DNA from: Massospora cicadina
Lineage: Eukaryota; Entomophthoromycota; Entomophthoromycetes; Entomophthorales; Entomophthoraceae
Length of the DNA: 64,000 nucleotides
Assembly (NCBI GenBank): GCA_022478985.1
Contig: JAKSZP010015905.1
Location: 62,001-126,000 of the forward strand
Direction: 5' to 3'
Numbering within the stretch: the first letter of the stretch is position 1; the number at the start of each line of letters is the position of its first letter. The notes under the pieces are model-generated. The model saw only the letters and a program-made list of their open reading frames with translations, had not been told where the DNA came from and did not search any database. Shown one piece after another: positions 44,163 to 56,269 of the stretch. A program made the translations under genes and the position numbers.

Positions 44163-46084
44163 CAATTTATTTGAGGTAAGCTAACCAGGGGACAGACATT
44201 ACCATATCCAAAAAACCAAAACTTAATGTAACTAATCAATTCAAACAAAACGCCCAAAAAGAGAAGATTAAATGATACTACCAAACGAAAACAGCCAACC
44301 AGGTGGGGCAGCGGAAGACCATATTTATTTGACCATAGTGGAAGGGGAGTGAGAATTGGGGGGCTCATCTTTGGCAGCAGCTTCCTCATTCCAGAGTAGG
44401 GCATGGGCCAAGGCGGAGAGCAAGGGCGTCAGGGCATTGGCGGAATGTGGTTCAATATCACTAAGTATTGGTATCTCATGGAAATTCCGCTAAAAATGGC
44501 GCTGATATACGTGGCTAAAGCTTTTTTGGCTTTAATGCGGGCATCTGGGAGTTAAATAAATGTGGTAAATTTGTTTCAGGTAATCTTTGCTTTAGGATTC
44601 CGTTCTACAGTTACCACGTTCTGGATAGTGTCGTTGGCATCTTTTTTTAATTAATTCATTGTATTCTTACTTTGTGGGGTGAGGGTTAAGGAGATAACAG
44701 GAGGGGAAATACCTCTTGTGAGCATTTTTTCTGATTTGGCATCAGCTTTGCGAAGGGGTGTCAATCTGGCGTGGCAGCTGCTTTGAATGCAAGATGGTGG
44801 TCACTGCAAGATGGTTCAGCATTTGGCTGTGGGGCATATAAATGAGGGGGTATTTAGCGTCCCATTACGAATTAACAAACTGCTCAATTTTTAGAGATGG
44901 TTCTTCTATGAAATTACCTGATTCGTCAATTTCAACCAACAACTTTCATGAGTTCTGATTGAAATGAAAGAGGAATCAGCATGTCTTATGATTTTATGAT
45001 TTGGTGGCAGCATGTGGGTAAACTGTTTTACAATCCTGTCCATGATTGGTGGCAGCATTTGTGTCTCTGGGCGGGGAAGGAACATTATTAGTTGTTGCAT
45101 ATTAATCTGTAATGGTAGGCTTTGGAGGAGGTGGTAGGATAGTACCTCATACCGCAAAAATCGTTGGGTTGGTAGCAGAATGGATTATGGTGGATGAGGG
45201 CGCAGAGCCATCAGAAGCCTCCAGGAATGGGCTTTTGCGTTTTGAGTAGTCCAACTCAAAACAGGATGGACAGATAGTCCATCCACCCTTGACGCATGCC
45301 CAGAATGGATGGTCAGGGGCAGATGGAGTGACAGCATGGGGAGGAATTGCCAAAGCAATTTTTGTTAAAATCATGGCTGATCATGGAAAATGCCCAAGAA
45401 CCAGCTTGTTGTGTTGTCCCATTTAGGACCACAAATTGTAGGATGTGATTAAAAACCCAGACTGCCAAACCTTCCATCAGATCCTGATGGAACAACGCAG
45501 GGATAAAGTATGATTAGGAAAACCAGCAAACTGGACCACCAAAGTGGTGTACGCTGGGAACCATGTCTGAGTGGTGGGAATAGGGTACCCTGGAAAATTA
45601 GGGGCACAGTTGCCACAGTGGCGGCATTAGCTTAACATGTGAAGCCTAAGTCAAAATACCCCTTGTAGGGGTGGAAGTCTATGAAGCTGGCAAGTTGAAT
45701 CACCACCTGAGCTATTTTGATTATTTGTTTATCATCATATGGGAATAAATTCTCATATTCGACCCAAAGTTCAAAATGCATATTGCTCCAGGGGAGCACC
45801 AGGGGACAACGAGGCACTGCATGGGTATGCACAAGATGGGTGTTGAGATTCTTGGGTGGATTGAACTGACCCAAGGTTTATTATGATTGGATGAACCAGT
45901 CTGAGCATGTTTTCCCACCAGATGGAAAATGCTAGGGGAGTTTCGCTGCTGCCCCACGCTGGAGCAGCCAGCAGAGAATCTGATGACATGAGGTAGAATC
46001 AGCAGTTGGAAGTTGAAATTTTACTTTGTTTGCTTTTTACTAAATTTTCTTGGAAAATTAATTGAGATGAAAGAAAAAACTTTT
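44163..46084 (-). mobile_element. ORF1-only LINE-related element, copy D
   Basis: A 1,922-bp minus-strand insertion in an L4 LTR. Its 3' end (left) carries on the minus strand GGTAATGTCTGTCCCCTGGT, then TAGCTTACCTCAAATAAATT, nearly identical to the LINE-1 and copy B tails. The host LTR resumes on both sides and the insertion site is confirmed by the fragment at 36948-37704. The length matches copies B and C. Confidence 0.82.
44330..45990 (-). pseudogene. ORF1-only protein of copy D
   Basis: Read leftwards from about 45989: SSDSLLAAPAWGSSETPLAF, GQFNPPKNLNTHLVHTH, LHFGLWVKY-like ELWVEYENLFPYDD, then ASFIDFHPYKGYFDLGF (near 45645-45700). HPFWACVKGGWTICPSC (near 45265-45310) precedes a knuckle reading CPSCFELDYSKRKS, where the His and last Cys are lost. 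The C-terminal domain shows PHSANALTPLLSAL (44400-44450) and a damaged PLP.W segment before a hydrophobic end. Frame changes are frequent. The order of motifs is the same as in B and C. Partner RT must come from elsewhere. Confidence 0.7.
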
Positions 46085-46209
46085 GGACTAAAAACATTTT
46101 TGGTCTTTGATCGCAAATAAGTTCACCATAAGATATAACAAATTAGCCATAAGCTAATATTGTTATTTTTTATATCAAATGTAACTGATGATTCAGGTCC
46201 AGTCAACCA
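46085..46209 (+). repeat. L4 long LTR copy 1, right part
   Basis: Resumes after copy D and ends GATTCAGGTCCAGTCAACCA, identical over 20 nt to 37685-37704. After that the two copies diverge, so I place the LTR end at CCA. Confidence 0.65.
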
Positions 46210-46887
46210 TTCAATAAATGGTATTTTAGAATATTCTCCAATCAGGCAGTTGAAAATAAACACATACATCAGGATCTCAGCTCTAAGGCTAACAGTGCCC
46301 TTATGGATAAATGGGTTCATAACTTACAAGATGATTTTGATATCCTCAAACAAGTTGATTGATCCTGGATAGCTGATCCTTTTGTGATAAAACCTTTAAA
46401 TATTGGACCTTATACCTAATCCATTCATATTCTAGATGAATCATTCAATTCCTAAAAGACCTTATGTAGATAAATATGCTATTTTAATGGAAAGTATTCA
46501 ACCCTACATTTTTATATATTAAAACGCTATAGAGTTAACCACAGATAGACAGAAAGTAGAGCAGAAAGTCTTTCTTGACTGTAATCCTTAAGGGATAACG
46601 ATGCCTTTCTTCAAAAAACAACTCTTGGAATCAAATAAAGGCGGCTCTCATTAAAAAATTTGTCAGCAACTTAACTCTTAATTATTAATAGGACTTTATG
46701 CGCCTTTGCCAGAAGAAATGAAAATCTTATAGTGAGTTTTTTACTGATTTCTTATGAGGCACAGGCTTTAACATTGTGTGGCAAGTATCCATGGACAATG
46801 CAATAGCTAAGTAGCGTCCGCATTTTTCCAGCCATAAGCTTGTGCTTAACTTCTGTAAATTTTCTCATTTAATGCACATGTTCTATG
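46210..46887. other. Unassigned AT-rich stretch
   Basis: About 680 bp between the L4 LTR and the next LTR element. No motif or repeat recognised. Confidence 0.3.
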
Positions 46888-48072
46888 TGTGTTTAAATAG
46901 ATGGTTGAATCTAAATAAATGAGTTGACAATAGTATAAAGACTATAGTCCTAGTTGAGATCTTCACAATCCAGTTGAGTATTGTCTTTACACTAGATAGT
47001 TGCTAACGCTCATCTTTCTATCCTTAAAAGTACGTAAAATTCCCAGATGTTAGATATCCTATCCCTTCAACTTTTCCTCTAGAGTTGGCAACTTCTAGAT
47101 CATTGGGATCTCCCTTCCTCTCATAACGCAGAAGCCTACAGAGAACTTGAAAGTAATATCTAGACAAAAGATAATTATCCCTCAACTCTAATCTCAAGTG
47201 TAAAATAAAAAGGTTTAAAAGTCAAAATATCTATGAGACTTATTTAAAAAGTAAATGAGGCGGGTCAACCTTGGAAAAATATACCACATTGAGTTTTTTA
47301 AGCATGTGCTTGTTTCAACCCTGTGTTTAATCAAAGCCCAACCCAGAATGGAGCAGGAACCACCCCACTATGCTATCACTCCTCTATGACACTTATTTAT
47401 TTTTCTCTATTTAATAAAAACCAAGTCAATTGATAGTCTAATCTAGCGCCCAATCTTCTGTTGGCACTCTTTTAGGAGTGTTACCAATTGCTGACATTTA
47501 GATCTCTGGAGTCATCCACAATGATGATTTTACTTCATCAATCTAGTCAGATTCTGCCACTGACTAAAACCTGAACCCTCTTGGGTTGAGTATGTGAAGG
47601 ACAAGCCCCTACATTTTTTCTCAATCCAGAAGAATATCCTTTATTAATCTAGCAACCCGCTTAGGCGATAAGTCCTTTTACCCATTAACATCATGGCGCA
47701 TTGCCTTAAAGGTTAACCCGCAAGTTGCTACCAAAGCGTTGTCAATGCCTAACAATCACCAATAAACTATTAGTTATTTAGCTGAAACCTCTGATCAACT
47801 CATACAATATAGTAAAAGTTATCATTAGTTAAATCTAATAGTTGAACCATATGTAAAACATTGTCAAGGCTCCTTTATAACGGAGCATCAGTAATTCAGT
47901 GAAATCAAATCCTGGTGGATTATTTAGTATTCAATTAGGAACTACAACCAACAATAGTTATCATATCCTACAAGAACTCTCGCATCTTCTATGGTAATTC
48001 ACCCCACTTAATACAGAAGATAAATTGATAATCAAAGAAGCTGGATTATATGGTCATATTGAAATCCCAACA
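46888..48072 (-). repeat. 3' LTR of L3, with nested SINE
   Basis: Aligns with 50196-51223 along its full length: TGACAATAGTAT.AAGACTAT, CTAGAGTT.GCAAC, TAACGCAGAAG, GCGTTGTCAATGCCTA. The SINE at 47246-47382 is missing from the partner. Confidence 0.85.
47246..47382 (-). mobile_element. tRNA-derived SINE, copy 2
   Basis: 137 bp between target repeats TCTATGAGACTTATTT (47230-47245) and TCTATGACACTTATTT (47383-47398), a 15/16 match. On the minus strand, GTGATAGCATAGTGGGG is box A and CAGGGTTGAAAC a decayed box B. The body contains CAATGTGGTATATTTTTCC and GACCCGCCTCATTTACTTTT, clearly that of SINE copy 1. The sister LTR at 50540-50585 has no insertion. It is more diverged in the tRNA part than copy 1. 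Confidence 0.82.
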
Positions 48073-48262
48073 CATCCCCCTACTTGTCCAAATTATTTTA
48101 TGAAAGATAAAATTTGGAAGTGGATGCCTCCTTAGCTGTGGTCATAATTCAGCCATCAAATTAATATGAATTCAGTAAAGTTCAGCCTTTTTCGTTACTT
48201 GATGCATCCCATGCCCATTCTTGGCAATGCAGTCCTCATCTCTTTTCCTACTCGCTGCCACC

Positions 48263-49800
48263 TCACTTGAGAAAAGTTTCTATGGTACCATGTGATAACA
48301 GTATTATTTTAGTCATACTCACCAATACTATGTTATGGAAAGCCTGTACTCCACCAGGATAGGCTATTTTGACTCCACGCCATTTAAGGATATTCTCAGT
48401 TGGATTCGCCAATTCTTGGTTCCTGTACTCCCCATGCTGGGCTCTCTGTTTTTGATCAGAATGGGTCTTCTGTCTCTCCTTTCTCATGGCCTTTATGGCG
48501 GACCCAGTTTCAACATGAGCTGTTTCTGCCAACAGATCCAGATATGATCCCTTAATTGCGTGAACTGGTATCAAAACGTTATCTTCATACAACTTCATTT
48601 AGATTGATTATTTTTAATCTTGGCGTTACATGCCTTTTCCGTTAATATTTGGAATAATCATCTTCATTTTCTGACTCCGCCCTTATAAAAGCATTTATAT
48701 TCAACATTCAAACTCTTTACAACGGATCCTCTTCTATGCCCTCTATGAATATATATGAAGTATCTACTCCATCAGGGAAGGTATCTGATAAAATGGTTTT
48801 AAAAGCAACTTTAGATTGTCTGCATCTAGACTTTTTAAAACCTTTCATGAATATTGAGCAGTTTAATCCTATTGAGTCAACACAAGATTCACTTTTCCTT
48901 TTGTCTTCTTCCCCCAACATTGGGCGGCAAGTTTTTCCAGTCACACCAAATTTCTGACAGTGGTTTTCTCTCTCTCTCCATTTGAATACATCGGTTTTCA
49001 TATTAAAACTTGACTCTGCTGATCAGCAAATTTCCTCATATTATTATTTTCAAATTCTGCCGCTGTCTGATCCTCATTGGCTAAATTTTTCTTAAAAATG
49101 ATTAGTTGCATCAAAATCTATGCCTAACATTTCATATATTCTACCATTTGCAGTGTGGAAGTCTGATTCGCCAGCGCCAAAACCATGGCGCAGTGCAGAT
49201 CTTTGTAGGGCCATGATACATTTTTTATTGTTATACATACGTTATAATCTGATAATACTTTTGCGCCACTAGGATTTTTGCTTCTTGGTAAAATTTTATC
49301 AGTAATAGTGGCTAATGTTTTCTTGCTTTTTTTGAGCTCCTTGAACTCCTGTTTAAAATTAGACATCTGTGCAGGACTACTAAGTTCAGTCATAATTGCT
49401 TCTTTATCGTCGCTGTATGTCCAATTATCCCTGTGGAGATGAAAAACACCAGTTTTGACAAATAGTGTTGCAGCAATTTATTGCAGTTAGTGTTTTTTCC
49501 AGTTGCCATATCCAACATCATCATTTCAAATAGGTGGAAAAATCTGGTCCATTATCCTGGTAAAACATGGATAAGTTCAGCATATTCTTAATTTCTTCCA
49601 TTGCTACTGTGGCAAAAGATTCCTGATTGGCAACTTGATAACAATAGGTGTGTTTTTGGGGGGTCACCTCTGAAATCGCAACAAAATCTCCAGCCATATT
49701 TCTCAGGGATTGTACTTTCCCAGCTGAACTTATATGTGGCTTATTTGTTGGCCCCATTAGTTTCCATCTGGGTGTAGTCATATTTGTGATTTTTGTGTTA
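48263..49800 (-). pseudogene. Gag-like internal frames of L3
   Basis: Four minus-strand frames of 86, 89, 94 and 111 codons (49521-49781, 49124-49393, 48717-49001, 48263-48598) run in series and probably derive from one ORF of about 500 codons. The first starts MTTPRWKLMGPTNKPHISS; the second is Lys/Ser-rich (FKQEFKELKKSKKTLATITD) and could form a coiled coil. CQKFGVTGKTCRP (third frame) faintly recalls a zinc knuckle but lacks ligands. I do not recognise the family; Gag is inferred from its position alone in an LTR element. Confidence 0.4.
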
Positions 49801-50195
49801 TTGTAAGCGTTTTAGGATCTCCTTTGTCCTCTTGTATCTAGTGATAATGTTCACTATTGCTTCCCTCTCAGTTTTCTGTAATAGTAACTCTTTAATTATC
49901 TCAGTCTCCTTCCATTTCAAGGAGCTGACTTTTCCATGAAGATTGTTAATGACATTTCTGACTTTTCAATTTCCTCCTTGGCTTTCATTTGCTCACCAAA
50001 TTGGTCAAATCAGTTTGTGATGCCAATTTCAGTGTTTCTTGTTAATGGTTCCAAAAAGGGTCCACAGCTTCTTAAGTTTGTTTCTGTACAAAATAGTACT
50101 GATAACATATTCTGTAATCTCTGTCCTGAAAGCTCAACTAGCGCTGTTTTGAGCACCAAATTTATATCTTTATTATCTACTGCACAGTTTCTATT

Positions 50196-51223
50196 TGTGC
50201 TTTGAATAGATTGCTGATATAAAATAAATGGGCTGACAATAGTATTAAGACTATTGTCTTAGTTAAGATCATCACAACCAAGTCGAGTTTTGCTTTAACG
50301 CTAGACAGGTGCAACGCTCTTCCTTCTATCCTTGAAGTTACTTGAAATCATCTGAATAAGTAAATTCTATCCCTACAACTTTTTCTCTAGAGTTAGCAAC
50401 TTTTGGATCATGGGTTTTTCCCTTCCTATCTTAACGCAGAAGTCTTTGGAAAAATTGAAAGCAACATCTAGACAAAGGATATCTATCCTTGAACTCTAAT
50501 CCCAAGAGAAAAATATACACTTTATACAAGTCACAATACTTTTTTGACTTTTTATACTGTTATGATAAATATAAATCAAAGACTTATATAGTTAATCTGG
50601 CGCATAACCCATCTGTTTGAGCCCAAATAGGAATGGCAGCTATCTCCAATAAATTAGCCCTCTAGAGTCATCCCTAATGACGTTTTTACATCTTTTTTCT
50701 AGTTATTTTCTACCACTAACTAGAACATGACCCCTCATGGGTTGTATTAAAAATTTTGTCCCAACTCCAACGCTCAACCCCAGCAGATTATACTCTTTAA
50801 GCTAGCAATCTGCTTAGGTAATGGGACCTTTTACTGATTAAAGCAGGTCACTTTACCTAAAAGGTTATCCTGCAATCTGTTACTAAAAGCGTTGTCAATG
50901 CCTATAAACTAACAATAAACCTTTAATTGATTGGTAACAAACTCCAATTAACTCATTTTTGATTTATGTAATTAACAATTTTTTAATCAATAATCAAACC
51001 ATATGTAAAGCATTTTCAGTTTTCTCCCCAATGGAACATCAGTAAACCAGTGGAATAAAATTCTGGCAGATTAGTTTTATCCCACTAAGAGCTCTAACCA
51101 ACAATTGTTATCACATCCTATGATTATTCTCACATCTTCTATAGTAATTCATACCTAGCGGTTAAAACGGATTAGTTTTTAATTGATTAAACTGGATTAT
51201 GTGGTCATACTAAAGTCCCAACA
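50196..51223 (-). repeat. 5' LTR of L3
   Basis: Uninterrupted partner of 46888-48072. The minus strand starts TGTTGGGACTTTAGTATGAC. No clear short target duplication flanks the element. Confidence 0.85.
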
Positions 51224-52864
51224 CCTTCCAAGGAATTTGAACACTTGTAAAATTACTCTATCAATATTAAGGAGGCTAACATCCAATTGCCTGAATCCAA
51301 AATGCGTCTCACCTCTTCTAGTAAGGGGTTGTGACCCCTTATTCTTACCATTGGAAAAAATATGAAGTCTGGGCTTAAATGTGATCCCTATTCCTATTAA
51401 AAGTTTTCTAATCATCAGGAGATTCAATGTTGTAAGAAGGAAGACGAGGTGGAAAAAGAGGCGTCATCCTATGTCATGAGGCACCCTACGCTGACATATC
51501 TACGCCTCAATAACTTTCTCAGAATCTGTCACCCTCAACTGTCATATTTTATCTGCTACAGTCAGCTTTAAAATTTCTGATAAACTTGCTAAAAATAGAT
51601 TATTTTTTCATTTTATTATGCCCTGGGTAAACCCACTGCTTTCCTCAACAGAAATATTATGTTAAGTGATTTTTATTCCACCCCTTACTTTAGCTCCAAT
51701 ATTAATTGTGTAGAAGTAATGGTTCACAAAGTAAAAGTCCTGATTATCAATTTTAGCGGTTATCCTATTAACATCATTTCCTCACGTTTGATGAAGCACA
51801 TTGAATTGCTCTTGATTGTAATCATACTTAGTAGAACTGCTAGACCCTCCTGCACCAGATTCCTTAAAGTAATCATTGTTAACCATCCAATTTGGGTCTT
51901 TAGTGGTATCAGCCCTAACGATTATCCTAGATAATGATAAATATGATTTACTTATTTTATACAGTTCCTAGTCAAGTTTGACACTAAAATTAGACATAGA
52001 GACCCGTATTTCTCCATACTGGGGTATCATTTTCCGCATATCATACACAATCTGAAAAAAGAGAAAACCCCAAAGTTGCCTGCTGGAATGTTCCAGTTCT
52101 AATAAACGACTGAAATATCAAGTAATATGACCCAAGTTAATCTACAACTTACACTGTCATTGCTCTTGAAGGAATGCCCATTCCTTAAATAAGGCCATCA
52201 TTACCCTTAAGATTATACCTTTGTGAAAATGAAGTTAAAAATATACCAAAGGATCAACTTTTCAAGATTTATGGAGAAGCCAATCCATCAATATGTGAGC
52301 CTCTGGATTACCATGAATGCTAATCCTGCATATAGTGGTCTCATTACCATATTGGTTGCCAATTTCATTGATATATTCATGACTGTAACTTGTAACCATC
52401 TTTTAACATATGTCTACACCTTAACAATCATTTAGGCTGAGTCTATCTCTGGTTGTAAATCCCTGCATAACCTATTACTTGATGAGTTTCCCATCATGGC
52501 CTGAGTGAAGGTACTATTTTGATTAACTTGCTATTAAACAGCACTAATTAGTAAAGTCCTTGATTGAATTATATGCTGATATCTATAAAGGTCTTGATGA
52601 CTTTGGGTTGATGAAAGGGGTCCAGCACAAGATGCAAACCAATGATTATCAGCTCACTTGGTCCAGGGACCTATTGGAAGTCCAAGGTTTATGTGGCCCA
52701 AGTGGCCTTGAAGTTAAAATACTATAAGACGCTGATCTTCTGCAATCTTCTCAAAGCCCATAGTCTATTCCTCGTTCTGTTGGTCTTTAATAATGTTGGA
52801 CAATTACAAGTCCTTTATTGTACTAAGAGTGAATTGTGTTTTGATATTAATAGAATCAAAATTC
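51224..52864 (+). pseudogene. Ty3-type pol remnant with protease trace
   Basis: The 51659-51934 frame reads NINCVEVMVHKVKVLIINFS followed by GYPINIISSRLMKHIEL. This aligns with the G2 protease (CIYCDIVVDKTQVHAIIDIG, then APVNIVSNMLVAKL), with the active-site Asp and Gly lost. A later 76-codon frame (52642-52872) is not recognised. It is the left flank into which G2 inserted. No LTR is visible for it here. Confidence 0.45.
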
Positions 52865-53407
52865 TGATATGATTGGACGATAATCCTGAAATAGCTATAC
52901 AGATTGGGGAGAATCCGCCAACCATGATACTAGTAACGATTTTGAGCGCCTTAAGTTGAGGCGATTTTGGATTATAAAAGGGTTATTATGACTTGCCTCC
53001 ATGTATGGCAATAAAGCGATGTTGACATTTGACAAATATTGAGTAAGATTGCCTCAAACTAAGGTGATAAAGAATTGAGAGTACCATACTCTTCTGGAAC
53101 CAATGAGATACAGCGGAACTGTATAATTAAGCTGAGAGAATGCTATTGTCAAAAGTTGCTGAGATATAAGTGAGATGTGACAATTGAAGGAGGAAGATTG
53201 TTAGTATTTTCAAGAGAGCTGAACAGCGAGTAACTGCTGTAATTATTAAAAAATAAAGTTTCATCTGGGGAAATAGCTCCATAGCTTATTAATTTTTAAG
53301 TGTGTCTGAGGACTGACAATCTTAGTATCATATGTCCAATCGCTCAGTGAGTTCAACCTTGTGAAAAATCACACAATGTATCTCAAAATTCCACCAAATT
53401 TATAACA
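52865..53407 (+). repeat. 5' LTR of G2
   Basis: Aligns with 58845-59395 through blocks such as GATTGGGGAGAATC, ACCATGATACTAGT, AATGAGATACAGCGGAACTG and GAGAGCTGAACAGC.AGTAAC. It ends ATAACA directly before the primer-binding-like site. Confidence 0.88.
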
Positions 53408-53421
53408 GTGGTGCTCACTAC
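53408..53421 (+). other. Putative primer-binding site of G2
   Basis: GTGGTGCTCACTAC follows the LTR end ATAACA. It is identical to the minus-strand site at 401-414. Confidence 0.6.
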
Positions 53422-53469
53422 AAGGGACCCATTGAACAACCACCAAAAACCAAAAACTCCTGATCTGCA

Positions 53470-54900
53470 TTATGGTCTTCACTAAAGGGGAATTATTCCA
53501 AACAGCTGTGCTGGATGAGACCACGGAACTCAAACTTTAGTGTTGACGCCGTGCTTAAAAATCAAGAGGAACTTCTTCAGGAGGGAAACAAAGTAATGAA
53601 TCAACTTTCAAGTGCGGCTAGTCAGCTGCAAATACTTGGAAAGTAGACAGACATCTTGCCAATCGACCAGATGATGCTACTTAATGTCTCTACTGCACAG
53701 AGAGGATGTTAACACCTACCTTTTACCCACCTCATCCCCATTGGGAAGCGAAAGAACAAGGGGTTGCTTGAAAAGGATCTTTTTATGACAGCAATGTGAC
53801 CAGCATGAGCCGCTCATATCATGATGGCTGCTTTGAGGATGACTAAGTTTTGACCCAACATAACCCCCAGGTAATGGAATTCCTACCCATGAAGAGCCCT
53901 ACATTACATCAATAGCAGCTGGGCCTTCTGAGCCAGCCCCTCTTTTTGAACCCAGTTATGGGCCACAAACAAACCCGCAGTACACTTCTAAGGCTTTCAG
54001 TTAAGAGCGGGAGAAGAATGTCTGCATTGACAAGCTACCCCCATTCAACCACAATGAAAACATCTACAGATTCTTCAAACAATCTGAATTTGTGGTGGAA
54101 GGAGCCTCCAAGTGGTGGAAGGCTAAAATTCTGATATCCGCCTTGGACGTCAGAAGTGCTGATCAGGTTACCTGCTACCTTCTCTGAAGATCCGTTACCT
54201 ACCACAAAGTGAAGTAAACCATGTTGCGGTTGTTTGGTGGTACTTCAAAGATGTTGCAGTGTAAAGCTAAGTTCCTGAACATTGGGTTCCAACGTAATGA
54301 TATCCTCACTGTGTTTGTGGATCAATTTATGACAAAAGCCCATGTTTTATTAGGAGTAGGCGTTCTAGCTGAAACTGACATGTGCATTGCAATGACCTCC
54401 GCCGTGAAGCCATACCATGAGCTTTACAATGTCATTTCTCCAATTTTAAGATGACGATGTCCCCTGCTCGAAAATGTTCAGATCTTGCACCATATATCCA
54501 CTAAATTCCCTCCGCCCAATAAAGAGCGGAAAACATACCGCTGCAGCTGGACCATCTTATTTGGGGAAATTCTTCTGTCCTTGTCAGATTCTGCCTAGTA
54601 ACCCTCAGCATTACTATATTCACACGCCTTGCCCCCAGCCAAGTTACCCTCAGCAGTTTGACTTCCGCTTTGGTCCTGCTAATGAAAATCATCAGCAACC
54701 TAACTACTGACCTAGACCTAATTATACCAAATGTCAGCAATTTTCTCACTGACATGGCCTTGGTTATGCCGAACATTAATAAAACTATTATCCTGGATCT
54801 TCTTATTAGAACCAAGGACGTGGACCTTATGGGGTGAATTGTTTTAAATGTGGTCATCCTGGTCATCTTGCCTGAAGTACCCCAACTGTCATGTACACTA
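53470..54900 (+). pseudogene. Gag of G2
   Basis: Broken frames include LPPFNHNENIYRFFKQ (54030), VVEGASKWWKAKILIS (54090) and, in the 54221-54454 frame, MLRLFGGTSKMLQCKAKFLN followed by a helical segment, all consistent with a capsid-type Gag. Near 54837 NCFKCGHPGHLA is a CCHC zinc knuckle with its first two Cys and His kept and the last ligand lost past a stop. The acidic-to-proline-rich stretch before the knuckle (54480-54830) is Tyr/Pro-rich. Protease follows at 55290. Confidence 0.65.
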
Positions 54901-55289
54901 TGTAAAGCAGGACTTATACTACCAGGGAAAATATGGAGCAGAGTAGAGATGGGACTCTCTACCTCCGCTATTCCAATCCCAGACGTCTCACCTGAACCAA
55001 TTGTAGCATTTCCAGATGATGTCCCTAAGACAACAGGATTTTATATCTGCAGCTGATTGGAGGAGTAAATGCACTGACATGGGTGAAAGCCAAGGCCCCA
55101 GCAGAAGAAGGACCATAAGGAGCAACCAAAGCCATACGCCTGCCAAATGTTTGACCAAGCTTATTCAGACAAGCTAGATTACTCCGCTAATGGTCCTTCT
55201 CAGAAAGGTGTAAACGTCGCCCTTCCGGTAGATGCTATTGTCAAAGAGTACCCCAATGTTGGTGAGGGGATTTTGTGCTTCCTTAGGAG

Positions 55290-55694
55290 ATGAACCCTTT
55301 AAATATCCATGTATTAAACAGTCAATATTCTTCTTATTCTGAATGTATCTACTGTGACATTGTTGTAGATAAAACCCAGGTACACGCTATAATAGATATA
55401 GGCGCTCCAGTCAACATAGTTTCCAATATGTTGGTGGCGAAACTGCCATTAAAATCTGATGTAGAACATCGTATGGTGTATGGAACCGCTGGAGCGGAAA
55501 ACTTGGTCTCTGAGGGTGCGTACAGTGCACTTCCATTGCGGTTTAGGTCAATTGTTGTGGTAGCCCCCAGCAATAGTGTTACCAAACATATATATGTCCT
55601 GTTAATTGTAACTGCTTTCATGCGACGCTATGGGGCTGTTGTTGATATGACTGAAGAGACCTTCGAAATTTTGGGGCAGCTGATTCCAATTTAA
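55290..55694 (+). pseudogene. Aspartic protease of G2
   Basis: A 134-codon open frame, the longest intact domain in G2. HAIIDIGAPVNIVSNMLVAK carries the active site as DIGA where DTGA or DSGA is normal. LPLRFRSIVVV and FMRRYGAVVDM follow as in Ty3 proteases. It would cleave the Gag-Pol polyprotein. G1 has the homologous domain with DSGA at 22843. Confidence 0.75.
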
Positions 55695-56269
55695 TTTACC
55701 TCCAGCGGAGTGCTGAAAGATCTAGTGCACATGTGGCATATTAACTCGTCATATAGTGATGGGGTGAATCTGTTTTGCTACCATTAACTAAAGGGCAAAA
55801 TCTGGGCCCTCCTCCAGAAGGTATATGATTATCAAGAGCTGCCGCTCAGAGCTGCTGGAGCTAAATTCATCCCTACAGACACAAAGTAATAGTAAACACT
55901 GAGTTAGAGGTGGAAGTGCTCGCTGGGCTTTATGGGGAAATCATTAGGCCTTATCAGCAGTCATGGTTTGAGCCCCATGTGGTCCAGGCATTGTTCTCCT
56001 GGGTCATGGGGAGATCAAGGTCTTGTTAGCGAATCTACAGCATGAGCCAATGAAAATCTGCTGACACTAAATAGTGGCATTTTTACGCTTGACCCCAGTG
56101 GAGGAGGTCCTCCAGGTTCATGAGTTTGGGTTTATGGATGAACCTGGTCTACCTTTTTAACCACAGCTCGGCATAATGGCAGTGGTATCGCACAAAAACT
56201 TTGTTGGGTTATTGGAAGAGCAGAAAGATCAGGCAACAGTTTTATTTGAAAATATAATGAGATCTTTGC

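Larger units (their letters stand above)
46888..51223 (-). mobile_element. Compact LTR element L3 without visible pol
   Basis: Minus-strand element with LTRs 46888-48072 and 50196-51223. Without the SINE and its target copy the LTRs are about 1,032 and 1,028 bp. On the minus strand both start TGTTGGGA and end near CACA. A purine tract, AGGGGGATG, directly precedes the 3' LTR (minus strand at 48073), which sets the orientation. The internal part is only about 2.1 kb and shows no RT, RNase H or integrase motif, only broken Gag-like frames. It fits a non-autonomous, possibly Gag-only, LTR element. Confidence 0.75.
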
